In this document: positions 14,784 through 24,600 of the stretch, piece after piece
How positions within the stretch are numbered: the stretch's first letter is position 1
Layout: each line of letters starts with the position of its first letter
DNA from: an uncultured Prevotella sp.
GTDB lineage: Bacteria; Bacteroidota; Bacteroidia; Bacteroidales; Bacteroidaceae
Direction: 5' to 3'
Assembly: GCA_900541335.1 (NCBI GenBank)
Contig: UQJC01000014.1
Location: 1 to 44,020 of the forward strand
DNA length: 44,020 nucleotides
Translations under genes and position numbers: made by a program
The notes under the pieces: generated by a model
Seen by the model: the letters and a program-made list of their open reading frames with translations, nothing else
Databases searched by the model: none
What the model was told of the DNA's origin: nothing

Positions 14784-15776
14784 ATGGCGATATTAGCATT
14801 TCAAAAACCTGACAAAGTTATCATGTTGGAAAGTGACTCCAAGTATGGAAAGTTTGAATTCCGTCCCTTGGAGCCAGGTTTCGGCACGACTGTCGGAAAT
14901 GCCTTACGTCGCATCCTGCTCTCCTCACTCGAAGGTTATGCTATCAATACGCTCAAGATAGAGGGCGTAGAGCATGAATTCGCTTCAGTGCCTGGTGTGC
15001 GCGAGGACGTAACCAACATTATACTTAACTTGAAGCAAGTTCGCTTCAAGCAGACAGTAGAAGAATACGAAACGGAGAAGGCTACTATCACCATCTCGAA
15101 TTCTACGGAGTTCAAAGCTGGCGATATCAGTAAGTATCTGACCGGATTTGAAGTGTTAAATCCTGAATTAGTGATTTGTCACTTAGATTCAAAAGCCACG
15201 ATGCAGTTAACTATCTCAATCAATAAGGGTAGAGGTTACGTTCCCGCTGAGGAAAATCGTGAGTTCTGCCAGGATGTGAACGAGATAGCTATCGATTCTA
15301 TTTACACTCCAATCCGTAACGTCAAGTACGTTGTTGAGCCTTTCCGCGTTGAGCAGAAGACTGACTACGACAAACTCGTGCTTGAAATCAGTACGGATGG
15401 TTCCATTCACCCGAAGGATGCTCTCAAGGAAGCAGCTAAAATCTTGATTTACCACTTCATGTTATTCTCTGATGAGAAGATCACGATGGAAGATAAGGCT
15501 GACGTTGAGAACGAAGAATTCGATGAGGAAATACTTCACATGCGTCAATTGCTCAAGACCAAGTTGGTTGACATGAACCTTTCGGTACGTGCTCTCAACT
15601 GTCTGAAGGCGGCTGATGTTGAAACACTTGGTGAACTCGTGCAGTTCAACAAGAACGACCTCTTGAAGTTCCGTAACTTCGGTAAGAAATCGCTCACCGA
15701 GCTTGATGATTTGCTGGAGAGTCTGAATCTGTCGTTTGGAACCGACATCTCTAAGTATAAATTAGATAAAGATTAA
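14784..15776 (+). CDS. rpoA: RNA polymerase alpha subunit
   Basis: The 330-residue protein has the N-terminal dimerisation domain (residues 1-230) with FEFRPLEPGFGTTVGNALRR and LLSSLEGYAINTLKIEGVEH. The C-terminal domain (about 260-325) has LNLSVRALNCLKAADVETLG and LLKFRNFGKKSLTELDDLLE, the helix-hairpin-helix that binds UP elements and activators. The assembly and promoter-contact domains look intact. It is 20 bases after rpsD and eight before rplQ. Confidence 0.98.
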   Translation: MAILAFQKPDKVIMLESDSKYGKFEFRPLEPGFGTTVGNALRRILLSSLEGYAINTLKIEGVEHEFASVPGVREDVTNIILNLKQVRFKQTVEEYETEKATITISNSTEFKAGDISKYLTGFEVLNPELVICHLDSKATMQLTISINKGRGYVPAEENREFCQDVNEIAIDSIYTPIRNVKYVVEPFRVEQKTDYDKLVLEISTDGSIHPKDALKEAAKILIYHFMLFSDEKITMEDKADVENEEFDEEILHMRQLLKTKLVDMNLSVRALNCLKAADVETLGELVQFNKNDLLKFRNFGKKSLTELDDLLESLNLSFGTDISKYKLDKD

Positions 15777-15784
15777 ATTCTGAA

Positions 15785-16267
15785 ATGAGACACAATAAAA
15801 AATTCAACCATCTGAGCCGTACTGCTTCTCACAGATCAGCCATGCTCTCTAACATGGCTTGCTCTTTGATCAAGCACAAAAGAATCACTACGACTCTCGC
15901 CAAGGCTAAGGCACTCAAGAAGTACGTTGAGCCGCTTATCACGAAGAGCAAGGACGATACGATGAACTCTCGTCGTGTTGTTTTCAGCTACCTCCAGGAT
16001 AAGTACGCTGTGACTGAGCTCTTCCGTGAAGTACGTAGCAAGGTTCTTGATCGTCCCGGTGGTTACACTCGTATTATCAGGACTGGTTTCCGCGCAAGCG
16101 ATGCTGCTGAGATGTGCTTCATCGAGCTCGTAGACTTCGATGAGAACATGGCTAAGACTAAGAAGAAGGCCACACGTACTCGTCGTAGCAAGAAGAGCGC
16201 TACTAAGGCTGCTGAAGCTCCCGTTGCTGAGGAAGCTCCTGCTGCAGAAGCACCTGCTGCTGAGTAA
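15785..16267 (+). CDS. rplQ: 50S ribosomal protein L17 with Ala/Glu-rich tail
   Basis: The protein is 160 residues. The first 118 or so are the L17 fold (MRHNKKFNHLSRTASHRSAM, NMACSLIKHKRITTTLAKAK). The remainder is low complexity: a Lys/Arg-rich stretch (KTKKKATRTRRSKKSATKAA), then repeats of Ala-Pro-Glu type (APVAEEAPAAEAPAAE). Such tails occur in Bacteroidetes L17, but their job is unknown. L17 sits near the tunnel exit. It is the last gene of the operon, followed by a structured 3' region and terminator. Confidence 0.96.
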   Translation: MRHNKKFNHLSRTASHRSAMLSNMACSLIKHKRITTTLAKAKALKKYVEPLITKSKDDTMNSRRVVFSYLQDKYAVTELFREVRSKVLDRPGGYTRIIRTGFRASDAAEMCFIELVDFDENMAKTKKKATRTRRSKKSATKAAEAPVAEEAPAAEAPAAE

Positions 16268-16294
16268 TCAGTTTGCATGGATACATTGGCATTA

Positions 16295-16324
16295 CATGGT
16301 TGAATCACCAAGATTCTTTCCATG
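16295..16324 (+). promoter_or_regulatory. Nested hairpin in the rplQ 3' untranslated region
   Basis: CATGG (16295-16299) pairs with CCATG (16320-16324). Inside it, GAATC (16302-16306) pairs with GATTC (16312-16316) around the loop ACCAA. It lies between the rplQ stop and the terminator. An L17 downstream element is known in some Firmicutes; whether this is comparable is inference. Confidence 0.4.
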
Positions 16325-16334
16325 CCATACAAGG

Positions 16335-16374
16335 GAGAATGTACCATTAACATGGTGCATTCTCTTCTTTTTTT
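16335..16374 (+). terminator. Terminator of the S10-spc-alpha operon
   Basis: GAGAATGTACCAT (16335-16347) pairs with ATGGTGCATTCTC (16352-16364) as 13 bp with one G-U, around the loop TAAC. A T-rich run follows to 16374. This is a classical intrinsic terminator and ends the ribosomal operon that began near 1738. The remaining 180 bases before the next gene show no other clear feature. Confidence 0.9.
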
Positions 16375-16553
16375 GTGTTGTTTGTACACGCTCCTGTTAG
16401 AGGTTTGTGCTATAGTTATGCGCTTTTGACAGCATATTGTTTATGCCCTTTTCAGTGAGATTCTAAAGCATGTCAAGGTTTTACCCCTCACCTTTTACCC
16501 AATACTTACGTCCTTATTCTCTTTTCTCTCATCCTAAAATAGTTCAGTAGTTT

Positions 16554-18191
16554 ATGGTTTCAGTAGATGGACTTGCCGTTGAGTTTGGCGGCACCACTCT
16601 CTTTTCAGACATATCTTTCGTCATCAACGAAAAAGACCGCATAGCCCTGATGGGTAAGAATGGTGCGGGTAAGAGTACGTTGCTTAAGATTCTTGCAGGT
16701 GTGCGCAATGCCACCCGTGGTAGCGTTTCTGCACCTAAGGATACAGTGATTGCTTACTTGCCACAGCACCTCATGACGGAAGACGGACGTACGGTCTTCG
16801 AGGAGGCAAGTCAAGCCTTTGCCCATCTTCATGAGATGGAGGCTCACATTGAGGAGCTTAACAGACAATTGGGTGAACGCACCGACTATGAGAGCGAGAG
16901 CTACATGGCTTTAATTGAGGAAGTTGCTACACTCAGTGAAAAGTTCTATGCAATAGACATGACCCACTTCGAAGAAGACGTAGAGAAGACCCTGCTCGGT
17001 TTAGGTTTTGAGCGGAGTGATTTTCATCGTCAGACCAATGAGTTCTCTGGTGGATGGCGTATGCGAATTGAGTTAGCCAAGATGCTTCTTCAGAAGCCCG
17101 ACGTCCTTTTACTTGATGAGCCTACCAATCACCTTGATATCGAGTCTATTGGTTGGTTAGAAGACTTCTTGATCAACAATGGCAAAGCTGTCGTTGTAAT
17201 TAGCCACGACCGCAAGTTTGTTGATAATATAACGACGCGTACCATTGAGGTGACTATGGGGCGTATCTATGACTATAAGGTTAATTATTCCCAGTATCTT
17301 CAGCTTCGTGCCGAACGTCGTGAACAGCAGATGAAGCAGTACGAGGAGCAGCAAAAGATGATTCAAGAAACCAAAGATTTCATCGAGCGCTTTAAGGGTA
17401 CCTATTCTAAGACCTTCCAAGTACAGAGTCGCGTCAAAATGCTCGAAAAGCTTGAGCTTATCGAAGTAGATGAAGAAGACACTTCCGCACTCCGACTTAA
17501 GTTCCCACCTTCACCCCGCAGTGGTCAGTACCCTGTTATCATGGAAGGCGTTGGGAAGGCTTTCGATGAGAAGCGTATCTTTAGTAACGCGTCACTAACT
17601 GTGGAGCGTGGCGATAAAGTCGCTTTTGTGGGTCGAAATGGTGAAGGTAAGTCCACCATGGTAAAGTGTATTATGCAGCAACTAGAGCACGAAGGAACGT
17701 TGACCCTTGGTCACAATGTCCAAATCGGTTATTTTGCCCAAAATCAAGCCTCACTGCTTGATGGTGAGCTCACAGTGTTCCAAACCATTGATGACGTCGC
17801 AAAAGGCGAAATACGCAATAAAATCCGTGATTTATTGGGTGCCTTCATGTTTGGTGGTGAAGCAAGCACCAAGAAGGTCAAGGTTCTTTCGGGTGGAGAG
17901 CGTACCCGCCTAGCTTTGCTTAAGCTCTTGCTAGAACCTGTCAATCTGCTCATTTTGGACGAACCTACCAACCACTTAGACTTGAAGACCAAGGACGTAC
18001 TCAAGCAAGCTCTCCTTGACTTTGATGGCACCCTTATCTGCGTCAGTCACGACCGTGATTTCCTCGATGGGCTTGTTACGAAAGTCTATGAGTTCGGTGG
18101 AGGTCATGTGCGTGAACATCTCTGTGGTATTTATGAGTTCCTCGAAAGTAAGAAGGCAGAGGAATTGCAACGCATGGGTATTCGTGCATAA
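16554..18191 (+). CDS. ABC-F family ATPase (ribosome-associated)
   Basis: The 545-residue cytoplasmic protein has two ATP-binding cassettes and no membrane segments. Cassette 1 has Walker A GKNGAGKST (residues 34-42), signature FSGGWRMR (about 163-170) and Walker B LLLDEPTNHLD. Cassette 2 has GRNGEGKST near 360, LSGGERTRLAL near 445 and LLILDEPTNHLD. Between them is a charged coiled-coil linker (about 240-310, AERREQQMKQYEEQQKM), the P-site tRNA interaction motif of ABC-F proteins. The family acts on stalled or initiating ribosomes; some members give antibiotic protection. Which subfamily this is cannot be decided by eye. It is transcribed alone between two terminators. Confidence 0.93.
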   Translation: MVSVDGLAVEFGGTTLFSDISFVINEKDRIALMGKNGAGKSTLLKILAGVRNATRGSVSAPKDTVIAYLPQHLMTEDGRTVFEEASQAFAHLHEMEAHIEELNRQLGERTDYESESYMALIEEVATLSEKFYAIDMTHFEEDVEKTLLGLGFERSDFHRQTNEFSGGWRMRIELAKMLLQKPDVLLLDEPTNHLDIESIGWLEDFLINNGKAVVVISHDRKFVDNITTRTIEVTMGRIYDYKVNYSQYLQLRAERREQQMKQYEEQQKMIQETKDFIERFKGTYSKTFQVQSRVKMLEKLELIEVDEEDTSALRLKFPPSPRSGQYPVIMEGVGKAFDEKRIFSNASLTVERGDKVAFVGRNGEGKSTMVKCIMQQLEHEGTLTLGHNVQIGYFAQNQASLLDGELTVFQTIDDVAKGEIRNKIRDLLGAFMFGGEASTKKVKVLSGGERTRLALLKLLLEPVNLLILDEPTNHLDLKTKDVLKQALLDFDGTLICVSHDRDFLDGLVTKVYEFGGGHVREHLCGIYEFLESKKAEELQRMGIRA

Positions 18192-18326
18192 GTTTCATTG
18201 ATGCATTACATTGGTCGTATGAGCTTAAGTAGCGGCTTGTTGTTCCATGATCATCCCTAATCATCTATATCTCAAGCTTACCACCTGACGATTCGCTACA
18301 TCGTTCAGTATTATTTCTATCCAAAC

Positions 18327-18376
18327 AAAGCGGGAGACAACCGCCGGAATATCCGGTTAGGTTGCCTCCCGCTTTT
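18327..18376. terminator. Bidirectional terminator between convergent genes
   Basis: AAAGCGGGAG-A-CAACC (18327-18342) pairs with GGTTG-C-CTCCCGCTTT (18360-18375), with one internal mismatch. A smaller CCGG/CCGG stem sits in the loop. T-tracts on both strands let it serve the ABC-F gene (+) and the secreted protein gene (-). The rest of the 252-base gap shows no other clear feature. Confidence 0.85.
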
Positions 18377-18443
18377 CGTATGTTTAATTGGGAGATGCGC
18401 CCGTTTTTCAAATTACGTGCGCGAATAGTCAATCAACAGCTGA

Positions 18444-21400
18444 TTACTTGATAATAACCTTCTTTCCACCTACGATGTAGATACCTGCAGGCAGTTCGTG
18501 AAGTTGTTTGTTCACACGTACACCATTGAGCGTATAGATGCTCTTGAGTGCATCTGTAGGAAGAAGAGTCGGGTTTGCAATGCCTGTAGCAGTGCCGACA
18601 CCGTAAACCAAGCTGAAGCCCTTCATCGGGCTATAGGAAGAGTCAAGTAAATAACCTTCGGGAATATTGATCGTATAGATGCCCTTTTCAGTGACAGGAG
18701 CAGCAAGGTTAATGATGATACTGTTGAAGGCCTCGCCTAAATCAGCATCAGGCAGTTCCGTAGCTTCAGCGCCATCCTTGCTGATGGTCATCTTGATTCC
18801 TTCCATGTAAGAAGGAGCAACTTCCGTTTCGTTGGGGAAAGTAACGAGGATGCTTGACAAGCTTTCTACGGTGCTACCATTCGCCGGATCAGTTGTAAAC
18901 TTCAACTCGCCGACTTCACCAGAGTTTTCTTTCACGACATAGCTTACAGTCATCGCCTTGCTCGAAGAACCGTTGAATTCAGTACCCAATGCAAAGAAAC
19001 CTTCGGGGATATCCAAAATGTAAGATCCCGGTTCTTTTACAATGCTGTCGAGTGTAAGAACAACCGATGTCGGAATATAATTGAAGTCATCCTTCAAACT
19101 ATCGGGGATTACTAATTCAACGCTGTTAACCTTAGCTACCTGCTTATGATTGATGCGATCGTAAAGTACGATGGATGTACCATTGAAAGCCTCGTTGATG
19201 CCGATGGGGCAGCTTACTGTAAATTGGTATAGGCTATCCACTTCCGACATATTAGCCGGTTCGATAGTCATTTCAACAGCATTGAAAGCCAACGGGTATT
19301 CGAAGAGGAAGAACGTAGACTCATTCTTACCCATATTACCCTTTACGCGGCGTCCGTCATAATCCGTTGCTACAACAGAAAGCGTCAGCACATCGCCGAG
19401 ATCCTGCAGTTTGGCTTGATTGATACACAGAGACCATTCATTCGTATAACCCTCTGCATCAGGTTTGCTTCCGTTGATGCTATCAAACGGTAAGGAAGAG
19501 CCCATGCCAGTATTGATAAATGTAGTTTCCTTATTGAGCTTCACCATACCATCAAAGGTCAGAGTGAACTTCAAGTCCTTAGCCTCTTCAATGGTAGTAC
19601 CAGCTTCAGGGGTGATGCCAGTCAACTGGATATCACTCATACGATAAGGTTCAGTTGTACCTTCAAAGGTAATTTGTCCCTTACCGATGGGGGCATTATC
19701 GTAGTTGTAATCTTCTTCACTGCGGAAGGCCGTTACTTCAAAAGCGTAGGTATGGTTCTTAAAGAGTTTATAGTCCATACCATAAATTTCTGCTTGGAGA
19801 TTACCGGTAACAGAATCGCGTGTCAGTGTCGACTGCGGGTAGAGTACAGCTTCCTCTGGACTGTCTGGATTCAGATCACGAATCATGAAATAGGCGTAAC
19901 CAATAGAGTCATTCATATTGGTCTTAATTACAAAGCTACCACCAGCCTTGAGTACATTAAGCTTCTCGCCTTCAAGATTAACAGGAACAGCTTCAGCACC
20001 GGTCTGATAAGTAACCTTCTGTACAACAAAGGCGTCATACATTGCAGTGAGTTCAGTCGTGTGATCCAAACCGTCCATAGCCACAAGTTTATGGAGTGTT
20101 ACCTTTACATTCTTCTTATCCTTGATGGCAGCCGGAAGGGGAATCGTAATAATCTTTGCACCTTCTACAGCCGGATCGTCTGTAATGGTATAGTCCTTTG
20201 TAACCAGTGTATCCTTACCTTCAGCTCCCCAAGTGAACTCTACACCGTCGAAACGAATGTCGTTGTATCCTTGAATCCAGAGTTCAATGCTCTTCTTATT
20301 CTTCAGTGAACCGCCGTTAGCAGGAGTAAACTGCGTGTTGATGTTCGTTTTAACCTCTTCAAAGGTAAAGCTGTAGCTGAAGGAGCCGAGTGCACCGCTA
20401 TTCGTGCTGAAAGCCAAGTTACCTTCCACATCACGTACATCAGCAATCTTCACGCCAATCGTACCATAGTTCGTACCTGACTGTACCATCTTAGCTGCAG
20501 TACGCAATTTACCCGTGAGGTCACAAGTCAGAACGTTTTCCTTAACTTGATAAGGAATGCGTTCTACATAGAATTCACCTTCCTCACCTTCCACGCTACC
20601 ATAAGTCAGCGTAACGACTTGAGTAGTAGAGCTATCGGTAGGTACTTGGAGCGGAGTGTCAAAGGTTGCCTTGATAATGCCGCGTTCATCGCCTGCAGGA
20701 TAGAAAGAGAGCAACTTATTACCTGCCAGCAAACCTTCAGCCTTTACCATTTCTGTAGCCTTACCAGCAGAAATAAGGGTGAGTTCACAAGTACCGTCAG
20801 TTCCATACTTTATTTCCTCATTATTAGCGAGGCGCACATTCTTCAAGCGAACAATGAAAGAATCCCCCTTCTTCAGTACTCCTTCCTTATGCAATTCGTA
20901 AAGAGCCTGCTTGGGCTGCAGGATGATGCTGGCACCATTCTGCATCGTGTGTACAGGTTTAACAGCAGAACCAGCTGCAATCTCAGCTCCGTCAATCTTT
21001 ACGTTTCCTGAGAAGTAGAAGTTGATTTGTGGTTCGCCACCCATGGAGAAGATGGAGTTAGCTTCAGGCTTCGTGCTTTCCAACTGAACGCCTTCAGTTT
21101 CGTCCACCATCTTGAGCATAAAGCTACCTTTGTTCATAACAAATTCACGGTGGAAGTAGATTACTTCGTTCTTCTTTACCGCCAGTTCATAGTAGAGGTG
21201 TCCCTTGCTGTTATACTCAGTATTAAACTTATACACATTCTCGTGTGCTTCGTCCTTGTAAGCGCGAATGTAGTCTCCACAAGTGGTTGTTACTACGAGA
21301 CTACCATCGCGGGGTGCGGTGAATTTACCCTGGTGGTCTGCAAACTGTGTGTAAGTATAAGCTTTGTTCAGTTCCAAGTCGCCGAAGTCTACTGGTTCGA

Positions 21401-21500
21401 CCGCCTGGGCTGAAACTGTACCCATAAGAATGAGTACGAAAGTAAGTAGGCGCATTGTCAGCCTGCTTACATTCTCTGTGAGGTAGTGTTGTTTACCCAT
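18444..21500 (-). CDS. Large secreted multi-domain beta-sandwich protein with T9SS-type C-terminal signal
   Basis: The protein has 1018 residues and no enzyme motif I recognise. An N-terminal signal peptide is visible (MRLLTFVLILMGTVSAQA, residues 16-33). An alternative start at 21455 would begin right at that segment and is equally plausible. Five stretches of the type P-A-x-G-S (near residues 142, 393, 630, 747 and 872) recur and suggest stacked Ig-like beta-sandwich domains. The C-terminus SIYTLNGVRVNKQLHE and LPAGIYIVGGKKVIIK is the sorting-signal type common in Prevotella-like secreted proteins, so it is probably exported by the type IX system and surface-attached or released. It lies 196 bases downstream of another T9SS cargo gene on the same strand, but a terminator separates them. 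Confidence 0.8.
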   Translation of the reverse strand: MGKQHYLTENVSRLTMRLLTFVLILMGTVSAQAVEPVDFGDLELNKAYTYTQFADHQGKFTAPRDGSLVVTTTCGDYIRAYKDEAHENVYKFNTEYNSKGHLYYELAVKKNEVIYFHREFVMNKGSFMLKMVDETEGVQLESTKPEANSIFSMGGEPQINFYFSGNVKIDGAEIAAGSAVKPVHTMQNGASIILQPKQALYELHKEGVLKKGDSFIVRLKNVRLANNEEIKYGTDGTCELTLISAGKATEMVKAEGLLAGNKLLSFYPAGDERGIIKATFDTPLQVPTDSSTTQVVTLTYGSVEGEEGEFYVERIPYQVKENVLTCDLTGKLRTAAKMVQSGTNYGTIGVKIADVRDVEGNLAFSTNSGALGSFSYSFTFEEVKTNINTQFTPANGGSLKNKKSIELWIQGYNDIRFDGVEFTWGAEGKDTLVTKDYTITDDPAVEGAKIITIPLPAAIKDKKNVKVTLHKLVAMDGLDHTTELTAMYDAFVVQKVTYQTGAEAVPVNLEGEKLNVLKAGGSFVIKTNMNDSIGYAYFMIRDLNPDSPEEAVLYPQSTLTRDSVTGNLQAEIYGMDYKLFKNHTYAFEVTAFRSEEDYNYDNAPIGKGQITFEGTTEPYRMSDIQLTGITPEAGTTIEEAKDLKFTLTFDGMVKLNKETTFINTGMGSSLPFDSINGSKPDAEGYTNEWSLCINQAKLQDLGDVLTLSVVATDYDGRRVKGNMGKNESTFFLFEYPLAFNAVEMTIEPANMSEVDSLYQFTVSCPIGINEAFNGTSIVLYDRINHKQVAKVNSVELVIPDSLKDDFNYIPTSVVLTLDSIVKEPGSYILDIPEGFFALGTEFNGSSSKAMTVSYVVKENSGEVGELKFTTDPANGSTVESLSSILVTFPNETEVAPSYMEGIKMTISKDGAEATELPDADLGEAFNSIIINLAAPVTEKGIYTINIPEGYLLDSSYSPMKGFSLVYGVGTATGIANPTLLPTDALKSIYTLNGVRVNKQLHELPAGIYIVGGKKVIIK

Positions 21501-21558
21501 AATGTAGAGAGATTGATTAGTTAATAATATGGTGATAAATAATGGTTTAGATACAGGT

Positions 21559-21582
21559 TGATAACCCCTTGTAAGGTTATCA
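21559..21582 (-). promoter_or_regulatory. Hairpin upstream of the 1018-residue secreted protein gene
   Basis: On the + strand TGATAACC (21559-21566) and GGTTATCA (21575-21582) form a perfect 8-bp inverted repeat with an eight-base spacer. It lies about 60 bases before the start at 21500. It could be an operator or a leader stem. No TAnnTTTG element was found between here and the gene. Confidence 0.35.
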
Positions 21583-21619
21583 GAAATAGGAATGCAGTAT
21601 AATGTGATTCTTCAGAAAG

Positions 21620-21679
21620 TAGAAAAGGTAACGGATGGAAGTTATAGCCCGCGAGGGGAACAACTTCCTCCGTTACCTT
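21620..21679 (-). terminator. Terminator of the 1271-residue gene
   Basis: On the + strand AAGGTAACGGA (21625-21635), one bulged T, then GGAAGTT (21637-21643) pairs with AACTTCC (21662-21668) and TCCGTTACCTT (21669-21679). That is 18 bp with a single bulge and a T-rich exit on the minus strand. It sits just after the stop at 21697. Confidence 0.85.
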
Positions 21680-21696
21680 ATGATGTATGTGCTATA

Positions 21697-24600
21697 TTAG
21701 AGCAGCACCTTCTTCACAACCGTGCCCTGTGCCGTCGTTACACGTACGAGCGCCATGCCACGGTAGTTGTTTACGTCAATGCTGAGAGTGCCTTGACCTT
21801 GAGCCGTCGTGAGTGTGCGGCCATCAGCAGCCAGTACAGTAACCGTTGCAGCATCCGTAGTGTTAACCCACACCTTGTTAGCAGCAGCCGTTACTTCGAT
21901 GGTAGCTGTACCCGTAGTCTGAGCGTCTTCGATAGCGTCAGGTACCGTAACCTTCGTCTGGTAAGCATTGATGAGCTTATCCGTGTTACCATCAAAGAGC
22001 ATCACCACGATGTCCGTGTTCCATGCCTTCTGAATGTGAGCAGGAACAGGGAAGTTGAGCGTCGTAGAGTACGTTTCGCCTGCCTTCACTTCAGCCGGGA
22101 TAAGTTCCGGAGTACCCGTAAAGGTCGTACCCAAGTATCCACGTACTACGTGGTCGAAGGTATAGGGCTGTACCGTAGACTGACCATAGAGACCACCCTT
22201 ACCCCATTCACCGAGGTCGGGATCCGTAAGACTAGCGAGGTTGTTACGCTGGTAGCTTACCAAATCGTTTTCCAAGATAACGGCAAACACCTTGTGGTAA
22301 AGGTCTGTTGCGTTCAGTGCATAGCGTACGTTTACTGGAACCGTGATGTTCGTTGCACTTGCATCGAGGGTAGCCGTAGCCGTGATTTCAGCTTCAGTCG
22401 GCTTGTTCAGTTCCTCAGCTACGAGGTCCATCCAAAGCGGAGCCGTACCTTCAGGAGCATTAAACGTGTAGTCAAATCCGTCGCCAGCGTTCACAGAAGT
22501 CATCGGGAAGTTAATCGTTCCCGAACGCTGGATGATACCCGAAGGAGCAGCCGTCAATTTCAAGAACTGAGCATAGGGAGTTACACCCGTCATGAAGGGG
22601 TCACCATCGTAGCAGTGGAGCGCCATGGGAATAAAGAGTTCACCATAGGTAGCGTGGAGCTTATCGATAGCCAAAATACCCTGCGGACAGTTGGGGCAGT
22701 CCGTACCCGTCAATTCTTCAAGTACAATGCGCTTCTTAGGTTGGAAGGCAAGTGACTTGATCTTGCTTTCGAGCGTATTAGCAACGTCGTTGAAGAGCAG
22801 GTCAATGCTGAAGTTGTTGACTTCACCAACTGCGAGGGGAAGAGCCTTGGCAAATTCAAAGTTGTACTTGTCGCCCATCTTCAAGCTCAAGCCTTCTTCC
22901 TTGATTTCGTCAATCACCTTGCCCTTAGCATCCTTGAGTGTGAGTTTAGCCGTCGTAAATACCTTTTCAGCATCACGAATATCGGCTACACCCTTGATGA
23001 TGATTTCGTTTGCATCAACTACCGTTTCATCGTTGGTTACACCTACATAGTAGGGAAGTTCGTGAAGCACACGCATATTGTCGATGAATACCATGCTTTG
23101 ATCCTCATTATCGTTGAGGAAAGCAATGTAAACATTCTTGCCAGCAAATTCAGCCAAGCTCACTGCGTTATCCTTCCAGTCACCCTTCAGTACGTTTTCG
23201 TTCTTACCCGGTGATTGCAATTCGTTGTAAACGAGCTTACCCTCCGTGCGAATCTTTTCAACCGTAGCCTTATCGAGCATGTTGTACATCTCGTTGCTAG
23301 CCCAAACATACACCTTGAGGTTATCCTTCTTGTTGGCACTGAAGCTTTGGCTCTGGAAAGTCAGCTTGCAAAGTTTGTCAACCACCTTGATTTGCGGAGT
23401 AACGAGCCAGTCATCACTCTTGCCAGCGGGAGTATACATTGAGGTAGAACCTACGGCGTGGTCCGTCTCGTTCTCATCCCATACGGGAATCCAACCGTAA
23501 CGTGCATCCGTAAAGCCCATCTGCTGTGCTTCGGGGCTAGGCTTGTTCTCGTCGTTGTCGAGTACTAGCATACCCGTTACACCTTGGTCAAAGTTGGTTT
23601 CGAAGAGCACGTTCTCATCGTAAGAGATCTCGCGCTCGTAGGCACCCTTATAGTGGAGGTTAATCACCTCGTTAGCAGTCTTCTCGTTGCCAGTTACGTC
23701 CGTAAACGTACCAGCAGGAATCTCAATGCGGTAGTTTACGTCCTTGTAGAGATATTGCGTCGTAGCGGGATAAACCATCACCTTTGAGCCTGAGCTGAGC
23801 AACATCAAGTCAGCAAAGGGAACAGCGTTATCGCCCTGGTAAATCTTACCACGAACATTTTCATCTTTCAACTTCAAGTCCGCATCGAAAGTCAGCACAA
23901 TGGGGTTCGTTGAAGCATCGAGCTTACCGATGGTCTTGTTTTCTTCAGGCGATGCACTAACCATCTCTACCGGCTTCTCCGCGCGAGCACTATAGTTCAA
24001 ACGAATTTGTTCGTTGAATCGGGTTGCATCATTAGCCAGGCAAATGGTCTTGGCAGGAATAATCACGTAGTAAGGCATACCCTCTTCAGGGAGTGCAGCA
24101 CCACGGAACACGATGTTCACATTCTTACCATCCGCCTTAAAGCTCACAGCTGTGGCCAGCTCTTCCTTGGTAATGGGGTCCTGAAGGATAATGTCAGAAG
24201 CATCGCCTACCACCTTGACATCGCGGGTAAAGCCAATCGTGATATTCGTCAGACGAGAAATGCTTGAACCCTTAGCCGGTGTAACCGTGTAGTCACTCAG
24301 CAAGTTAATGTTATCAGCAATCTGCGTGAAAGGCTCCGTCAGACGAACAATGTATGCTTCGTGCGGATCAATGGTCGTAGCAATCGTAAGTCCATCGTCA
24401 GAAAGTGAAATCGGCGTACCCGAGTTCGAGATGCCCAATTCACCCATGATGTCCTTCTGGTATTTTTGCTTCATGGTCTGCGTGAAGTCAATCCAGTACT
24501 TACCACTGCGCACGCTGAAGTCACGATAAGGGCTGGCAGCCGGTCCGGCAGCATAGACATTACCCTGGTTGTCAATGCTCCAACCATACTTGTCGATGCT

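Noticed and set aside
21592..22755. Plus-strand frame of 387 codons
   Set aside because: It is antisense to the 1271-residue secreted protein, which has a signal peptide, domains, a promoter and a terminator. The frame also runs through that terminator.
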